Shown piece by piece: positions 20,803-32,998 of a DNA stretch of 64,000 bases; the first letter of the stretch is position 1, and every line of letters starts with the position of its first letter. Below the pieces are notes generated by a model that did not search any database, had not been told where the DNA came from, and saw nothing but the letters and a program-made list of their open reading frames with translations. Source of the stretch: Porodaedalea pini (taxonomy: Eukaryota > Basidiomycota > Agaricomycetes > Hymenochaetales > Hymenochaetaceae); NCBI GenBank assembly GCA_002794775.1, contig NBAY01000021.1, forward strand, positions 527,212 through 591,211. Direction: 5' to 3'. Made by a program: the position numbers and the translations under genes.

Positions 20803-23307
20803 ATGCATACAGGCAAAGGTTCAGGAAGAACTGAGCAACCCACCACCACCACCCAGAGGACGAGACTGAGGAAGACCAAGAGGATGCCCACTGACCACAG
20901 CCACCCCTCAGATCTTACATGCTCCCAGAGAAGCATCCTTGTCACCTTTTTGCCGATCTGGAACCACCAACCCAGAAAACACACTTCAGGACACCAAGCA
21001 ACAACAGCCACCCTCAGTAACCAAACTGAACTCACACAAGAACAAGGACAACCAGTTGAACCTAGAAGGATCCTACCTGATCTCATCAAAACCCCGATAT
21101 CACTTCATATCCCAGGAAGCTTCATAACTGGCAACAGGTTGCATTTCAGCATTGCCAGTACACCACTCAGTCGGCAAATACAAAGACCCAGGGGAACACC
21201 TGAAAGTGAGGAAAAGAACCCAGGCCTCGAAGGATACAGGAGTCCAACAAAGGAACAAAGTCGCTCCAGATCCGAAGAAGTGGTCAGGAGACTAGTATTG
21301 CCAGAACCATGAGAATCAGCAATGCTGTATCAAAACCAATCACTCGGATCATTGTCACCCAGAAGACCAGGGTCATCACTTAATTGGGGCAGACAAGCCA
21401 TCAGAAGACAGCTTGACAAACCTCTGATTCAAACAGGAGGACCAATAGAAGTACCAACAGAACAAAACTCCAAACCTGAGAATCCTACCCCTGACCAAGA
21501 AGAACAATCAACTCTGGAATCACCACAAGTTCAGTCTGAGACATCAGAGGAAGAACTAGTCCCACCACCACCACCACCAACTCCCAAAGGAATGGTACCT
21601 ATTGTGATATTGAGAATTGTGGACCCATACCCAAAAACTTGCCCTTCTACTCCAGAACAGCCGAGAAGGACACCAACTCCACCCTCACGTGTACCCACAC
21701 CAGCTCCACCGACTCTCCATATCATGGCGCCACCAATAGTCAGAGCAGTCATGGCTAATTCTACCACACAAGGATTGAGCCAAGGACCTTCACAAGCCCC
21801 ACCAACAGTACCATCAATACAACTCATACCCAACGTAGCCAATCCTCTCCTAGACCTCACCAAGTCCAGAAATCTCCTGATAACCAGACCAAATCCTCCA
21901 GTTCCAGGAGCAACAATGCCAAACAGACACGACAAATGAGCACCAGCAATGAACACCAATGTAGAACCAGAAGGGGTTCTACAATTCTTTGAAGAGGTTA
22001 ACATCTTAGGATCAAATGCAGGAATCACCAATCTACAGAAAATCAATTGGGCACGTTACTATGCACCGGTATGTGAGGAATTACTATGGTCGACTCTCCC
22101 ACAGGCATGACAAAACAATTTTGTGTCATTCAAAACAGCTGCCCTGGGCTTCTATCCGGTGGCAACAATAAGATACACTTATGGAGATCTAATCAATTTT
22201 GTCACTGAGAATTCCAACAAGGTTTTGATGAGCACGGCTGCCCTGGGAGAATACTATCAAAGCTTTATGCATATTACATCATATCTGGTTCAAGAAGGAG
22301 TCATTTCAGATCTAGATCAAAAGCAGTTCTATCAAGAAGGTCTAAACCAGCTCACCAATCAGCATCTCAAACAACAGCTTTGGTTGGTTGACTTTTGACA
22401 CCCAGCCAGCATTCCTTGGGACATACCAGTACTATACAATGAACTTGACTGACTTATAGCAGGAGGAGTCCTAGTAACTGGTCCTGGTGTGCAGCAAGGA
22501 TATGCAGTACCACAGTATGGAACATTTGGGATACCCGCAGTGCCTCCATATTTTACTCAGCAACACGTTGCCACAGCATCTGGACCATATGCACTGACCA
22601 CCATCAAACAAGAGGACTCAGAACTGAGCCTGCTCACATGCATGGTATTGGACTTACAAGCAGAGATATGAGATCTCTGGGGCAAAAGGAAGGAGGATTA
22701 TCAAAGGTGAGACTATGAGGATCGGTATGCTCGAGATCGGCCATATGCCCCTAATGAACCACAAGAGTACCAGTGACCTGACAATTACGGACGACCACAC
22801 GAAGAATACAGGGTACCACTGAGAGGCCCACCTCCAGTCAGAAATATGCAGGTAAGGAATACAGGACCCCAAACATGTGCAATGTGCCACAGCACCACAC
22901 ACCTATTCAGGGACTGTACAATCAGGGACACGTTGCTGAACTGGTGACTATTAGCCTTGGATGTGCAAGGATTCGTTGTGATGCCAGGAGGAACACAACT
23001 ACCACCAGGACCTCAAGGCTCTTCTCTACTGGATCAAATGAACTTGTACTACCGGGACCACCCGAACGAAGTCCCTCCAGGTATGATTATTCCTTTTGAT
23101 ATGACAGTGCTACAAGACCTGCCACCACACCAAATGGCAAACTTGTTTGATACATACTATCCCACCATATCAGGACCAAGTATGTATACAACAACCCAGC
23201 CATGTAAGGAGGAAGCCCATATTGAAGAAATTCAGGATGAATACATAGGGGAAGGAAGGAAGGTTCGGTTCGACAATATGGACAAGTCTCATGATCAGCA
23301 GAGATGA
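20803..23307 (+). pseudogene. gag: gag of element A1 (broken)
   Basis: Gag would form the virus-like particle. A leader-proximal open frame (20,803-21,312, Thr/Gln/Arg-rich) is in frame with 21,322-21,939 across one TGA. The second part is Pro/Ser/Thr-rich. After a frame break come a capsid-like segment (22,123-22,398: YGDLINFVTENSNK, LGEYYQSFMHITSYLVQEG), a Gln/Pro/Tyr-rich stretch, and a zinc knuckle CAMCHSTTHLFRDC at about 22,876-22,917. The knuckle has CX2CX4HX4C spacing. A further acidic part follows (22,957-23,307). At least eight in-frame stops occur, mostly TGA. Sister copies A2 and A3 have CGA, CAA or TGG at several of the same codons, for example 22,396-22,398 TGA against CGA at 50,852-50,854. 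Confidence 0.75.
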
Positions 23308-23451
23308 TCGGCAAGACTGGCAAATATAGGAAAAGCCAACTCTCCCTCACCTAAGCGCACAACAAAACCGACAAAAGAATGAGAGGGATGCGAACCAGCT
23401 ACGGACTCGGGCATACTGGAAACTAAAACAGACAAAGAAAGGAGAAAAGAA

Positions 23452-26400
23452 TTGGCTGATCCCAGAGCAATCAAAGAATTGGTACCCGACTCTATTCCAT
23501 TGAGCGAGCCTACACAAGTACATGTAGCACCACCACGGGTAACAACGGAACTGAAGCCTGGACATCCCAACCCAGTGGTAGACATATGGAGGCCACAGTT
23601 CAAATACAACACACCAGCTAATGACCCCACAATGGTCAATGCAGTGTTTTGCCAATTCTTGGACTCCACAATATCAATATCAGGTCGAGAATTGTTGGCA
23701 ACCTTGCCAGAGGTCAGACAAAAATGCAAGGACATGATGACAGTGAAGCGAAGTCCAATAAGCCATGACAAAGAAGGCACAGCAATGTATTCGGCAGGAC
23801 CCAGACCAGGCTCACCGGTTGAATCACAGGAAAATGAACCGATCGCACCAGCAAGCATTCTAATCTGAGTCATTGATGTATGGTTAGACAGAAAGATTGA
23901 GGTCGAAGGACTGCTTGACACAGGAGCTTCATTTATAGGGCTTTCTTGGGATGTATGGAAACACCTAGGATCACTGACTCTAAATAATGAATGAATCATT
24001 ATTGAGACAGCAGACACATCTAGGACTCAATTGCTCAGACTAATACCATGACTCAGGATAGGACTCAGAGGGTTCTCAGTACTCGTACAAGCACAAGTTG
24101 TACACCTGGCACCATTCAATATCTTACTCAGCCGACCATTCCTCACACACTGCAAGGCTCAGTTGGTGGACATAGACATTGACGACCAGGTACTGGAACT
24201 AGTCCACCCAGTAATGGAGGAAGATATAATGGTTCCCACTCGAGAATGCACATGACGAAAACAACCAGCCAAAAAGGATGAGGATTTTTGATAGTCGATG
24301 AATCAGTACCAAATCAACGAGACGAACCAGAGGCGCAACCATGCTATACCACAGATACCCCAGAGCCAAACGCAGTACATATTTCTTTTGACAGACAGTC
24401 TATCGAGATCACCATAATGGAAAAGAAAGGCACAAATTCAAAACAAAATACGGAAAACAACAAACCCCAAACAAATGATGCAACAGGACTATTCTCTATT
24501 AATCACCCATATGATAATGAATCTCTAATTCCTCAAACAAGCCAAACTCACCAAACAACTCAACCTTTCTACAAATACAAGAAGGTCACCAATCATATAA
24601 AGCTAGTATCAACCACACTCCCCAAAGAATACTGAATCACCAGGACATAGCACCCTGATCCTTTAAAGGACCTTCCAGAATTACTGACCCATCCTCCACC
24701 ATTCTCACCTGGGAAATGACTCCCCCAGGAACGATACAACAAAATGGACATAGATTCAGCCAGATTCCTACTCCCTGAAGAAAAGGATCTCATGTGGTGG
24801 GTCATCCGTACACAGGAAATGGCATTCACATGGGATGAAACAGAAAAAGGGTGCACTCGACTATGACTACTTCGCTCCGGTTCTTATCCCAATGATTGAA
24901 CATATTCCATGGGTACTGAAGAATACCCCCATCCCACCAGGGATATTCGACAGGGTTGTTGCAATCATCAAAGACAAAATCATGTCTGGTGTATATGAAC
25001 CATCAAACTCATTGTACCGATCCAGGTGGTTCTGTGTAGTAAAGAAGGATGGAAAGTCACTGAGAATAGTCCACAATCTTCAACCACTAAACACAGTCAC
25101 AATACAAGATCCATTGGTACCATATCCAACAGAACACATCACTGAGTCTTTTGGGGGCTGATCCTGTTATACAACCTTGGACTTATTCATAGCGTTCAAC
25201 CAAAGGAAACTCACCATACGAAGTAGGGACATAATGACATTCCAGATGCCACTAGGAGCATTTTGACTCACATCAATTCCCATGGGGTATACAAACTCCC
25301 AGCAAATCATGCATGCCAATGTCACATTCATCCTGAAGGACAAAATCCCAGATGTGGTGTTCCCATACATTGACAATGTACCCATAAAGGGGCCAGCCAC
25401 ACGATACGAGTTACAGGATGGATCATATGAGACCATCCTGGAAAATTCAGGAATCTGCCGATTCATATGGGAACACCTAAATGACATCAACCAAGTCCTC
25501 CAAAGATTCAAAGTAGTTGGAGCAACTCTGTCCGGGAAAAAGTTGGTACTCACCACACCCGAAGCTGTGATAGTCAGCCACACCTGCAACTACTCAGGAC
25601 AAGTCCCAGATGAAGTACAAGTCCAAAAAGTCATTGACTGGCCTCCTTGTGAAGATATTACTGATGTTCACTCATTCCTCAGAACTGCCGGAGTTCTCAG
25701 GCATTTTATCAATGACTTTGCTCGATTGGCATATGATATGAACTGACTCACCAGAAAAGACATCCCCTTCTCATTCAGAAAACTCAAACAGTGATCAATG
25801 GACCAACTTAAGAAGGCAGTCACCGAGTCTGGAGCCATCAGGCTAATCGACTACAAATGTGGGAGACTGGTCCACCTTTGTGTATATTCATCAATTCAAG
25901 GATATGGAGCAATTCTCTTACAGATTGGAGAAAACAGAGAATGATTCCCAGCCCGTTTTATGTCTGCAACATGGAACGAAAGAGAGTAGAACTACTCACA
26001 GCCAAAAGTAGAACTGTTCAGGCTCATGAGGGCCCTCCACAATGCACAAATCTATCTAATAGGACTGGACCACTTCTACATTGAAGTCAATGCAAAGTAC
26101 ATTAAAGGCATGATCAACAACCCAGATATCCAGCCAAATGCAACAATCAACTGGTGGATTGCTGGAATCTTACTGTTCCACTTCATGATTATCCATGTAC
26201 CAGGCACTCGGCATACAGGCCCAGACAGACTCAGTTGGTGAAAGTGAGCAGACACTGACCCTCCAGATGATGAAAACTATGAAGAATGGATTGACAATCA
26301 GTATGCTTTCATATTCATAGCATACACTGGAGACATTCCTCCTGCTGCAGACCCTCCCACCATTCCTCAGACAGCTGCAGCAGAATTGGCCGATCAAGAG

Positions 26401-27804
26401 TTGATAAAAATCAAGGAGTTTCTCAGTGACCCAAAGAAACCAGAAGACATGTCAGACAACAAATTTTGCCACTTTGTAATGAAGGCAACTCGGTTTTTCA
26501 TTGCAAATGGACAACTTTGGAGGAAACGATACTCGGGACCACACCAACTTGTACTCACATGAGATCGCTGATTCTCAGTCATGCAGTCAGCACATGATGA
26601 CCTGGGACACAAAGGATTCTTCTCAGTATAACTATGAATCCACAATCAATTTTGGTGGCCCATGATGAGTTCCGACATACATTGGTTCCTGAAGACGTGT
26701 CACTTGTGCCAGACTCGGCAATTCACTCATGTACAAATTCTGCTGAACATCCCAACACCAGTGCCACTATTCACCAGGGTACACATAGATGTGATGCTCA
26801 TGCCCAAATCAGGGGGATTCAGGTATATCATCCAGGCAAGAGACTCGCTCACAGGCTACCTGGAATTCTGACTCTTATGTGCTGACAACTCGAGATCGAT
26901 CGCCAACTTCATCTTCCAGGACATCATATGTCAATGGGGTTATGTACACGAGATCATTTCAGACAATGGTCCATCATTTGATGGCAAAGTAATCAGGATG
27001 TTGGCAAGATACAGAGTACACAATATCTGAATCTCCCCCTATAACTCAAGAGCAAACGGAATCATAGAGCAGTGCCACAGGGACCTTAGGGAAACACTGA
27101 TGAAACTTGCCAGGAATGACAAAACTCGATGGTCACAACATGCATACCATGCCATATGGGCAGAGAGGATCATGATTCAGAAAGCAACAGGATATTTGCC
27201 ATACTACATGGTCCATGGAGTCCAGCCAATCCTTCCATTCAACTTGGCCAAACAAACATACATGTCACCAGTATATACATTGAAGGTATCCCAGTCAGAA
27301 CTACTCGTGGCACAAGCAAGGGCACTCCAGCAATGACCAGAAGACTTGAAACAAGTACACTCGGCAGTCATGTGTGCTCACTTCAAATCAATCCAGAAAT
27401 TTGAAAAACACTACCAAAACATGATCTGAGACTACAACTTTGGGCCTGGAGCCCTGGTTCTGGTTCGAAACTCACGAATTGACACAGAACTAAGCCGGAA
27501 GGCCAAACCCAAATACCTCAGACCAATGGTAGTTGTTTGCCAAACAACTGGAGGATCATACATTCTTGCAGAACTCACAGGCACAGTCTTGGCACTAGGA
27601 TACGCAGCCTTCAGAGTTATCCTGTACCACCGCCAAGCAAACATATCAACCCCAGTCACCCAGATAGTGGAGCAAACCAACTCAGAACTTGACAATCTCA
27701 CCAACAAACATTCAAAAATCGAAGGGGAGGAGCTCAGTGCTGAGGATCAGCCACAACCAACAGAAATCCTTGACACCGACTCTGGAACCAAATCCGAATC
27801 ATGA
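23452..27804 (+). pseudogene. pol: pol of element A1: protease, reverse transcriptase, RNase H, integrase (broken)
   Basis: The domains run in order. First a Pro-rich spacer (23,452-23,868), then aspartic protease with LLDTGASFIGLS (about 23,910). Reverse transcriptase spans 24,835-25,746, with RSRWFCVVKKDGKSLRIVHN, QMPLGAF, SIPMGYTNSQQIM and a mutated catalytic box FPYIDN where A3 has FPYIDD. RNase H follows (about 25,840-26,240), its first catalytic Asp changed to Tyr (VYSSIQGYGA; A3 encodes VDSSIRGY). Integrase has an HHCC finger (CHLCQT, 26,701) and DDE residues in HIDVMLM, ISDNGPSF and GIIEQCHRDL. A C-terminal extension rich in Thr and Glu ends at 27,804. More than ten stops disrupt it. 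The YIDD box with the PIKGPATRYE segment puts it in a basidiomycete Ty3/gypsy lineage. I see no chromodomain. Confidence 0.82.
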
Positions 27805-27907
27805 TACCCCTTATTCTCTTTGATATTTGTACTCATTCCATTTCCTTTCACACACTAAACCCCTACTCTCAAACTTTGAAACTGCGAAATCCATGAAAAA
27901 TAGTACT

Positions 27908-28508
27908 TGTCAGAACTCGAACTTTCCCTTTTCTTTTATTTTCCCTTTTACCATTTCCTTTCTTTGAATCGCCCTTTTTTTGTTATATTTAATCATCTTT
28001 CCAATCATTTCCCACGATTCCTTCACATGACCGTCATTCATTCTATTCCGTCTGCCCATATGACATTAGGTAATATAGTCCCACAGTCGTCGCTATATAA
28101 GGTCTCAGGAATTGCATGAACTCCTTGTTCTGCTTTTCCTCTTACCTCCGCGATGACCTAGGTGAGACTCGTCCCCCTTGTATTAGTTTAGTCTTGTATT
28201 AATCCTCTTACCTCCGTGACGACCTAGCCTGAGTAAGCGTGTCCCAAGTCTACACTTGAGTATAGCACGTCCCAGACAACAGTCAGCCAAGGCCTGCCCA
28301 GTCCGAGTCATCTCCCAGACTCCCACCTAACATAAAAGCAGAACCACACCCAGGCTCATCCCCAGTGTACGTCGTCGCTGCCGACTCGCCTTCACTAGGT
28401 CTAGAGGAGTGCTCCCCTCAAAGGACTTGACGTGTAAACCCCCTGAACGACAAACCCTCAACCCTGCCCGGACGTTTTCGGACATTTGTGTATTACATAA
28501 ACACTTCA
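27908..28508 (+). repeat. 5' LTR of element B (about 600 bp)
   Basis: It starts TGTCAGAACTCG and shares its first 426 bp with the 3' copy at 37,804-38,229, with scattered differences. Beyond that the end is placed near TTACATAAACACTTCA by comparison with the two older B-like LTRs at 1,468 and 5,981. A pyrimidine-rich stretch (TTTTCTTTTATTTTCCC) lies near the start and a TATATAAGG TATA box at about 28,090. The exact 3' end is uncertain by some bases. Confidence 0.75.
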
Positions 28509-28800
28509 ACCGACTTTTCCCGACCCTGGCTCTCTGAATTAGCCTCTGGTGGAGCACGCACCTGACGTGGACGTGGGCAACCAGACGAGTACAAACCTCA
28601 ACGGCAATCTCATTTGTGATCTCGCTCGGCTCCTACCGTCTCGTCATCAACTTTGCCGACGAACCCATTCAACGTTGGCATAACCCCGGATCAAACGCAC
28701 AGCCCATCCCTGTTCCCCCTCTGGTCTAGTCAAGATAGATCTCACAGAGGAACAACAGCGGGCCCTACCCTCATCCTCATGGTTTGACCCAGACCGCGCT
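28509..28800 (+). other. Element B leader and upstream coding remnant
   Basis: No PBS beginning TGG is obvious after the LTR. From about 28,645 the plus strand reads VINFADEPIQRWHNPGS, then a stop, then in another frame KIDLTEEQQRALPSSSWFDP. That runs into the gag frame at 28,801. So the gag or an upstream protein began before 28,800 and has lost its frame. A decayed relative of this stretch is visible on the minus strand at about 1,200-1,460. Confidence 0.5.
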
Positions 28801-29807
28801 TTGTACGTTGCAACTGACAGCAAGCACGTCACCCACAACATCTGGTGGAGCGACGTCAGACACGCTTGGTACTCGACTAATGAACAAGCTCAACGAGTTC
28901 GGTGGGCGCCTCGAACCCCTCACGCACCATCGTCCCCTACCGTCTCGACATCGTCAGTCATCCTTCCCAGCGAACCAGGAAGCTATCGTACACCCCATAG
29001 AGATTCATCACCGCCAACACCTCCCAAACACCTATCCCACACGCCAGCACCAACAATGTCGATGTCTACGGGTTTCACTCAGCAACAACAACGGGAGCTT
29101 GCAGCATTAATCGCTGCGGCCTTTACTCAGCAAGCGGTGAATGTCCCCGCTGTGCAAGCCGGGAATGCCCCGCCCCCCAACATTGATGTCGCCTGGCCAC
29201 ACGAATTCGCTGGCGGTGACAATTACCTCAATTTCAAGCGTGAAGTCCTTCTCTTCATCTCGGCAAACCCGATGAGATACCCCTCATCGTCGAGCAAGAT
29301 CTATGTCACACTCTCCTATCTCAAGGGTGGCAACGCATTGAAGTGGGTGCAAAACTATGTCCAGGAATTCACAACAAGCGGGGTCGTGAGTTTCACAGAT
29401 AGCTGGACCAGGTTCCAGGAACGACTGGATGCCTCGTTCGATGATCCAAACAGAAAGGAGAAGGCCCTGAAAGAATTCCGAGAAAAATTTCAGAAGGACC
29501 TCTCGGCCAACGAGTTCTTCCAGAAGCTCGATGTGATCATCAAGGTGGCAGACCTGAAGGACGACAGCATAATCTGTGATTGCCTGAAATGTGCGATGAA
29601 CATTGAGGTGGTCCACGGAGTGTTAAGGTCGACCCCGGTCCCGACGACATACGATGCCTGGAAGAAAAAGGCCATAGAGATCGATTGTGGTGAACAGCAG
29701 ATTCGGGCCATCCAGCAAGGCCGCACGCTACCCCTCCAGTGCCCTCTGCAGCAGCAGGCACCACCCACTCAACAACTGTTCATGCCACCGCACTCTGACA
29801 AGCGCGA
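28801..29807 (+). pseudogene. gag: gag of element B, N-terminal part (interrupted by D)
   Basis: An open frame runs from upstream without a clear ATG. Internal Met MSMSTGFTQQQQREL (29,056) is one possible start. It carries a Ser/Pro/Thr-rich region, a Gln-rich helix, then a capsid core with NIDVAWPHEFAGGDNYLNFK, LFISANP, YLKGGNALKWVQNYVQEF and KEKALKEFREKFQK. The frame is intact until D inserts after codon sequence for PHSDKR at 29,807. It resumes at 33,876 or 33,880 after the 4-bp duplication. Codons beyond 29,807 in the long ORF belong to the D LTR, not to gag. Confidence 0.8.
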
Positions 29808-30804
29808 TGTGGAGATCCCGATGCCGCTGGCCTCGGAATCGGCTCTATTAGGTTCGACTCGACTCAGGACAGTCTTACAAGTATCCCCGACGCATTTCAG
29901 GACACTTTCAGTGTTTGGCAGTATTAACTCGACGCATACAGCTTGGTTCTGCACCGGTGAGCCACCGAAGTCCGTTTTGGGTCACATCTGGTATTGTTCC
30001 GAGCCTCCCGAAGCTTAATTACTCATGTTCTTGAGTTACGGCTCCGAGTTCCGGCTATTTGGTGTTGTTTGGCTAGAGCCTCCGGTCTGTCTTTGTGTCC
30101 TTTGTACACCGCTCAGAGGCTCAACCCTCTGTTGGTTATTTAAACACTCATGTAAATGTCTCAAAAAAACAAGTTTAGTTCCCCTGAGTCAGTCCCAGTC
30201 TTTGGTTCTCATCGCCGTCGCCGTTCAGTGTCATTCCGTCCATTCCGTCCGTTCCGTCTCGAGTCCCGTTTTCGGCCAAATCTTGCTTTCGCTATATCGC
30301 CCTCAGTTCTTATCCGTTTCCCGAGCTCTCTTCAGATTCTTAACCTCGTCTAAAATCGCTTTCGAACACTGTCTTTTCTTGCACGAATCCGAGCCCGCGT
30401 CGTAGAGCTACGAAAATAGCTTTTGGTTCCGGGAGTTCCGTGCGTTCCGCCAGCCGCAACCAGTGCAACTGCTATATCTCCGTCAATTCTGCATCGTGTC
30501 TCGAGGTCTTTTCAGATTCAGAATCGTCTCGACGAATAGTATCGATTCCTGTCTTCACTGGCGAGTTTCCGAGCCCGGGTTGTCAAGATCGTAGTTGCTC
30601 TTTGTTCTCCGACCGCATTTAGGCACGTTTTGCCGGTCTTCCTTTGTACTCACGTCCTCGAGTCGACACCTAGCCCCGAGTATTCTATTACACTTCCCCA
30701 CACTTCCTGACACAATCCCCTCCATCAGACACATTAGAGTGAACCCCCAGTGGCCGAACTCAACCAGGTCCGAGTCTGCCAGTAGACCGTACCATCACCT
30801 TTCA
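29808..30804 (+). repeat. 5' LTR of element D (997 bp)
   Basis: It starts TGTGGAGATCCCGATGCCGC and ends CCATCACCTTTCA. A TATA-like TATTTAAA lies near 30,137. It contains clustered TTCCGT(C/G) motifs (about 30,226-30,256 and 30,430-30,450) that recur inside the gag. The CAGTGTTTGGCAGTATTAAC part near its start is where the gag frame ends in the 3' copy. Confidence 0.92.
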
Positions 30805-30806
30805 AA

Positions 30807-30828
30807 TTGGAGCCCACCGCGAGGGGGT
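30807..30828 (+). other. Primer-binding site of element D
   Basis: TTGGAGCCCACCGCGAGGGG lies two or three bases after the LTR. This is the same PBS as element A (TTGGAGCCCACTGCGAGGGG in A3), so A and D are primed by the same tRNA. That fits D borrowing machinery from an A-like partner, though it does not prove it. Confidence 0.75.
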
Positions 30829-30838
30829 TTCTGTCTTT

Positions 30839-32998
30839 GTGTTGGGAGTGTTCCCCTTTGTTTTCTTTCAGCTTTGGTCCATCAGATTCAGTATGCCTCG
30901 ATCTTGTCTTCGTGGCACTCGTGGTGCCAGCCCGATGCCGCTTTCGGGTGCAGACAATGCACCTTTCTTCGATGGCTCGAACCCTCGTCTCATAGGTCGG
31001 TTCTTGGAGGATGTTGGGCTTCTCTGTGACGAGGCTCAGCTCTCAGAGGCTGACAGAGTTTATTGGACCATTTACTACGCTTCCTTGGATATTGCCGATC
31101 AGTGGAGTTTGTTCCCAGAGGCCATGGCACGTTCGCCGACATGGTCTAGCTTTGAGACGGCAGTTCTATTCTTATATCCCGAGTACCCTGACAACACTCA
31201 TCGCTATCTACGTGCAGATCTTCAGGAGTTGGTCCAGAGGTCATCCGCCAGTCCCATGAACACTGTGGAGCAGCTGTATGAGTATTTCCGGTCATTCCTT
31301 CGCATTTTTCGGTACCTCGAAGCCCACGATCGTATAACGGATATGGAGGCAAAGAGGCTCTTTGTCCAGGGCATCCCAGCATCGCTTCGAGCTCACGTTT
31401 TCGATCGGTTTGAGATTTTATTCAGTGACAGACTCGCCGATGACGTTTTCAGTATTGAGGAGGTTATGGAGGCTGCCGATTTTATTTTAAACCGAGTTTC
31501 TGCGCGCCGTTTACACTCGGTCGAGGAGCTGGGTCCAGCACGTTCCGAACGGTACCCTCACCACGCGTCTCAGATCTCTGGTTCTGGTTTTACAGATTTT
31601 ACAAGTACACCAACATCTCAGTTATCTACTTCAAGCGTCCCCCTGCGTTCCCCAGTGATTCCCTTTGTTTCTCCGGCTGCCCAAGTGTCAGAAACGAAGA
31701 TACGATCCGTTGCGTCCGTTCCGGGCGTTCCGGGCGTTCCGGGCGTTCCGTGCGTTCCGTGCGTTCCGTCCATTCCGACAGCAGACTCGACACCGACGCG
31801 TACAACTCATTCCGGCCGCGTTTTTGGTTGTTTCTTTTGCAGTTCCCTCGAGCATTTCATCAAGGATTGTCCAGTGGTTTTGGAGTACTCTCGGACCCGT
31901 CGCTGCATGCGAAATTCGGCAGGGCAGGTTGTTCTTCCGAGTGGATTATTTGTTCCATCGAGTTTCGGTGGCCATGACTTACAAGAGAGGTTCGATGCAT
32001 TCTATGACGCATATCCGGAGCTTCGGATGGCTCCGTCGAGTTCCTCGAGTGCCCCTGACATCCCTCCGAAGGTTACGGACACTCGGAGTGCCGATCATTT
32101 CTCACATTCAGCTTCTGTCAGGCACATCACTTCCGGTGCTTCTATCTCAAGTGTACAGCCTCTTACCCCGCGTTCTTCGACTTCTCCGCGCTTCTCGAAG
32201 CCTCCGGCTACATTCAATTCGATTCCTCGGTCCTCGAGCTCGCCGATCGACTCTTCAAAGGGTAGTTTCGGCCACGAAATGAATTTTCAGTACAGAAATG
32301 CACCGGGAAGGCATTTTAAGGCAGATTCTTCGACACCCAGCCTATTTAATTCAAGTTCTCATGTCTGCCCGGTGTACGCGTCGGATTTCGACAGTTCAGA
32401 GGTCCCTCTATCGTGTTCCGACGTTTCGGACCCGGCCTTAGTGCCGGATTCGAATTCTATGCGTTTTAGCAGCCCCGACATTGCAGATTCAACTTTGCAG
32501 GCTTTCTCTCCGAGTTTTTCAGATATTTATAGCATTTCGAAGCCGTTCCGCGAGTTCCGTGCGTTCCGTCCGACGCAACGAACGGAACGACGTTCCCACG
32601 CTCAAATCAACTCCGCAACCATCGGTTTTGGTTCAGAATTGGCGTCTCAGCATATGGTTTCGACTCCAGTCACTTTTCAGAGTGGTTTCTCGTCGAGCAG
32701 CTCAGCAAATTCGATCTCTTGTGTTTCCATGCCCTCAGAAGCGTCGTTCGACTCATCAGATGATTCTGTCTCGGATTCAGACACCTCGGATGTTCCCCTC
32801 ACACCGCTTTTGCCTTCGTCTTTGACACTCGAGGAGCGGAGTGACCGGGGACGGTCACTATTAGAAGGTCCGTGGAGATGTGGAGATCCCGATGCCGCTG
32901 GCCTCGGAATCGGCTCTATTAGGTTCGACTCGACTCAGGACAGTCTTACAAGTATCCCCGACGCATTTCAGGACACTTTCAGTGTTTGGCAGTATTAA
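30839..32998 (+). CDS. gag: gag polyprotein of element D (intact, 719 codons)
   Basis: The frame is uninterrupted. The first Met is at 30,839, but MPRSCLRGTRGASPMPLSG at 30,893 is the more usual gag beginning, right before ADNAPFFDGSNPRLIGRFLE. The capsid-like core (about residues 40-220) includes YLRADLQELVQRSSASPMN and EVMEAADFILNRV. A VPG/VPC tandem repeat lies near residues 293-313. A CX2CX4HX4C zinc knuckle CFFCSSLEHFIKDC starts at residue 331. A very Ser-rich tail follows. Unusually, the frame does not stop before the 3' LTR: the last 40 codons are encoded by the LTR itself and it ends at 32,998. The gag family is the same as in E (2,088-3,321). The 5' untranslated region is only about 35-90 bp. 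Confidence 0.85.
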   Translation: MLGVFPFVFFQLWSIRFSMPRSCLRGTRGASPMPLSGADNAPFFDGSNPRLIGRFLEDVGLLCDEAQLSEADRVYWTIYYASLDIADQWSLFPEAMARSPTWSSFETAVLFLYPEYPDNTHRYLRADLQELVQRSSASPMNTVEQLYEYFRSFLRIFRYLEAHDRITDMEAKRLFVQGIPASLRAHVFDRFEILFSDRLADDVFSIEEVMEAADFILNRVSARRLHSVEELGPARSERYPHHASQISGSGFTDFTSTPTSQLSTSSVPLRSPVIPFVSPAAQVSETKIRSVASVPGVPGVPGVPCVPCVPSIPTADSTPTRTTHSGRVFGCFFCSSLEHFIKDCPVVLEYSRTRRCMRNSAGQVVLPSGLFVPSSFGGHDLQERFDAFYDAYPELRMAPSSSSSAPDIPPKVTDTRSADHFSHSASVRHITSGASISSVQPLTPRSSTSPRFSKPPATFNSIPRSSSSPIDSSKGSFGHEMNFQYRNAPGRHFKADSSTPSLFNSSSHVCPVYASDFDSSEVPLSCSDVSDPALVPDSNSMRFSSPDIADSTLQAFSPSFSDIYSISKPFREFRAFRPTQRTERRSHAQINSATIGFGSELASQHMVSTPVTFQSGFSSSSSANSISCVSMPSEASFDSSDDSVSDSDTSDVPLTPLLPSSLTLEERSDRGRSLLEGPWRCGDPDAAGLGIGSIRFDSTQDSLTSIPDAFQDTFSVWQY
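31717..31776 (+). repeat. Nine-base tandem repeat GTTCCGGGC/GTTCCGTGC in D gag
   Basis: Six or seven in-frame copies of GTTCCGGGC or GTTCCGTGC encode a Val-Pro-Gly/Val-Pro-Cys run. The same TTCCG-rich unit appears in the D LTRs and at about 32,545-32,590, so the motif has spread within this element. Confidence 0.8.

Noticed and set aside
23295..24017. 240-codon minus-strand ORF
   Set aside because: It is antisense to element A gag-pol, with the same frame open in the A2 and A3 copies only by composition; no domain.
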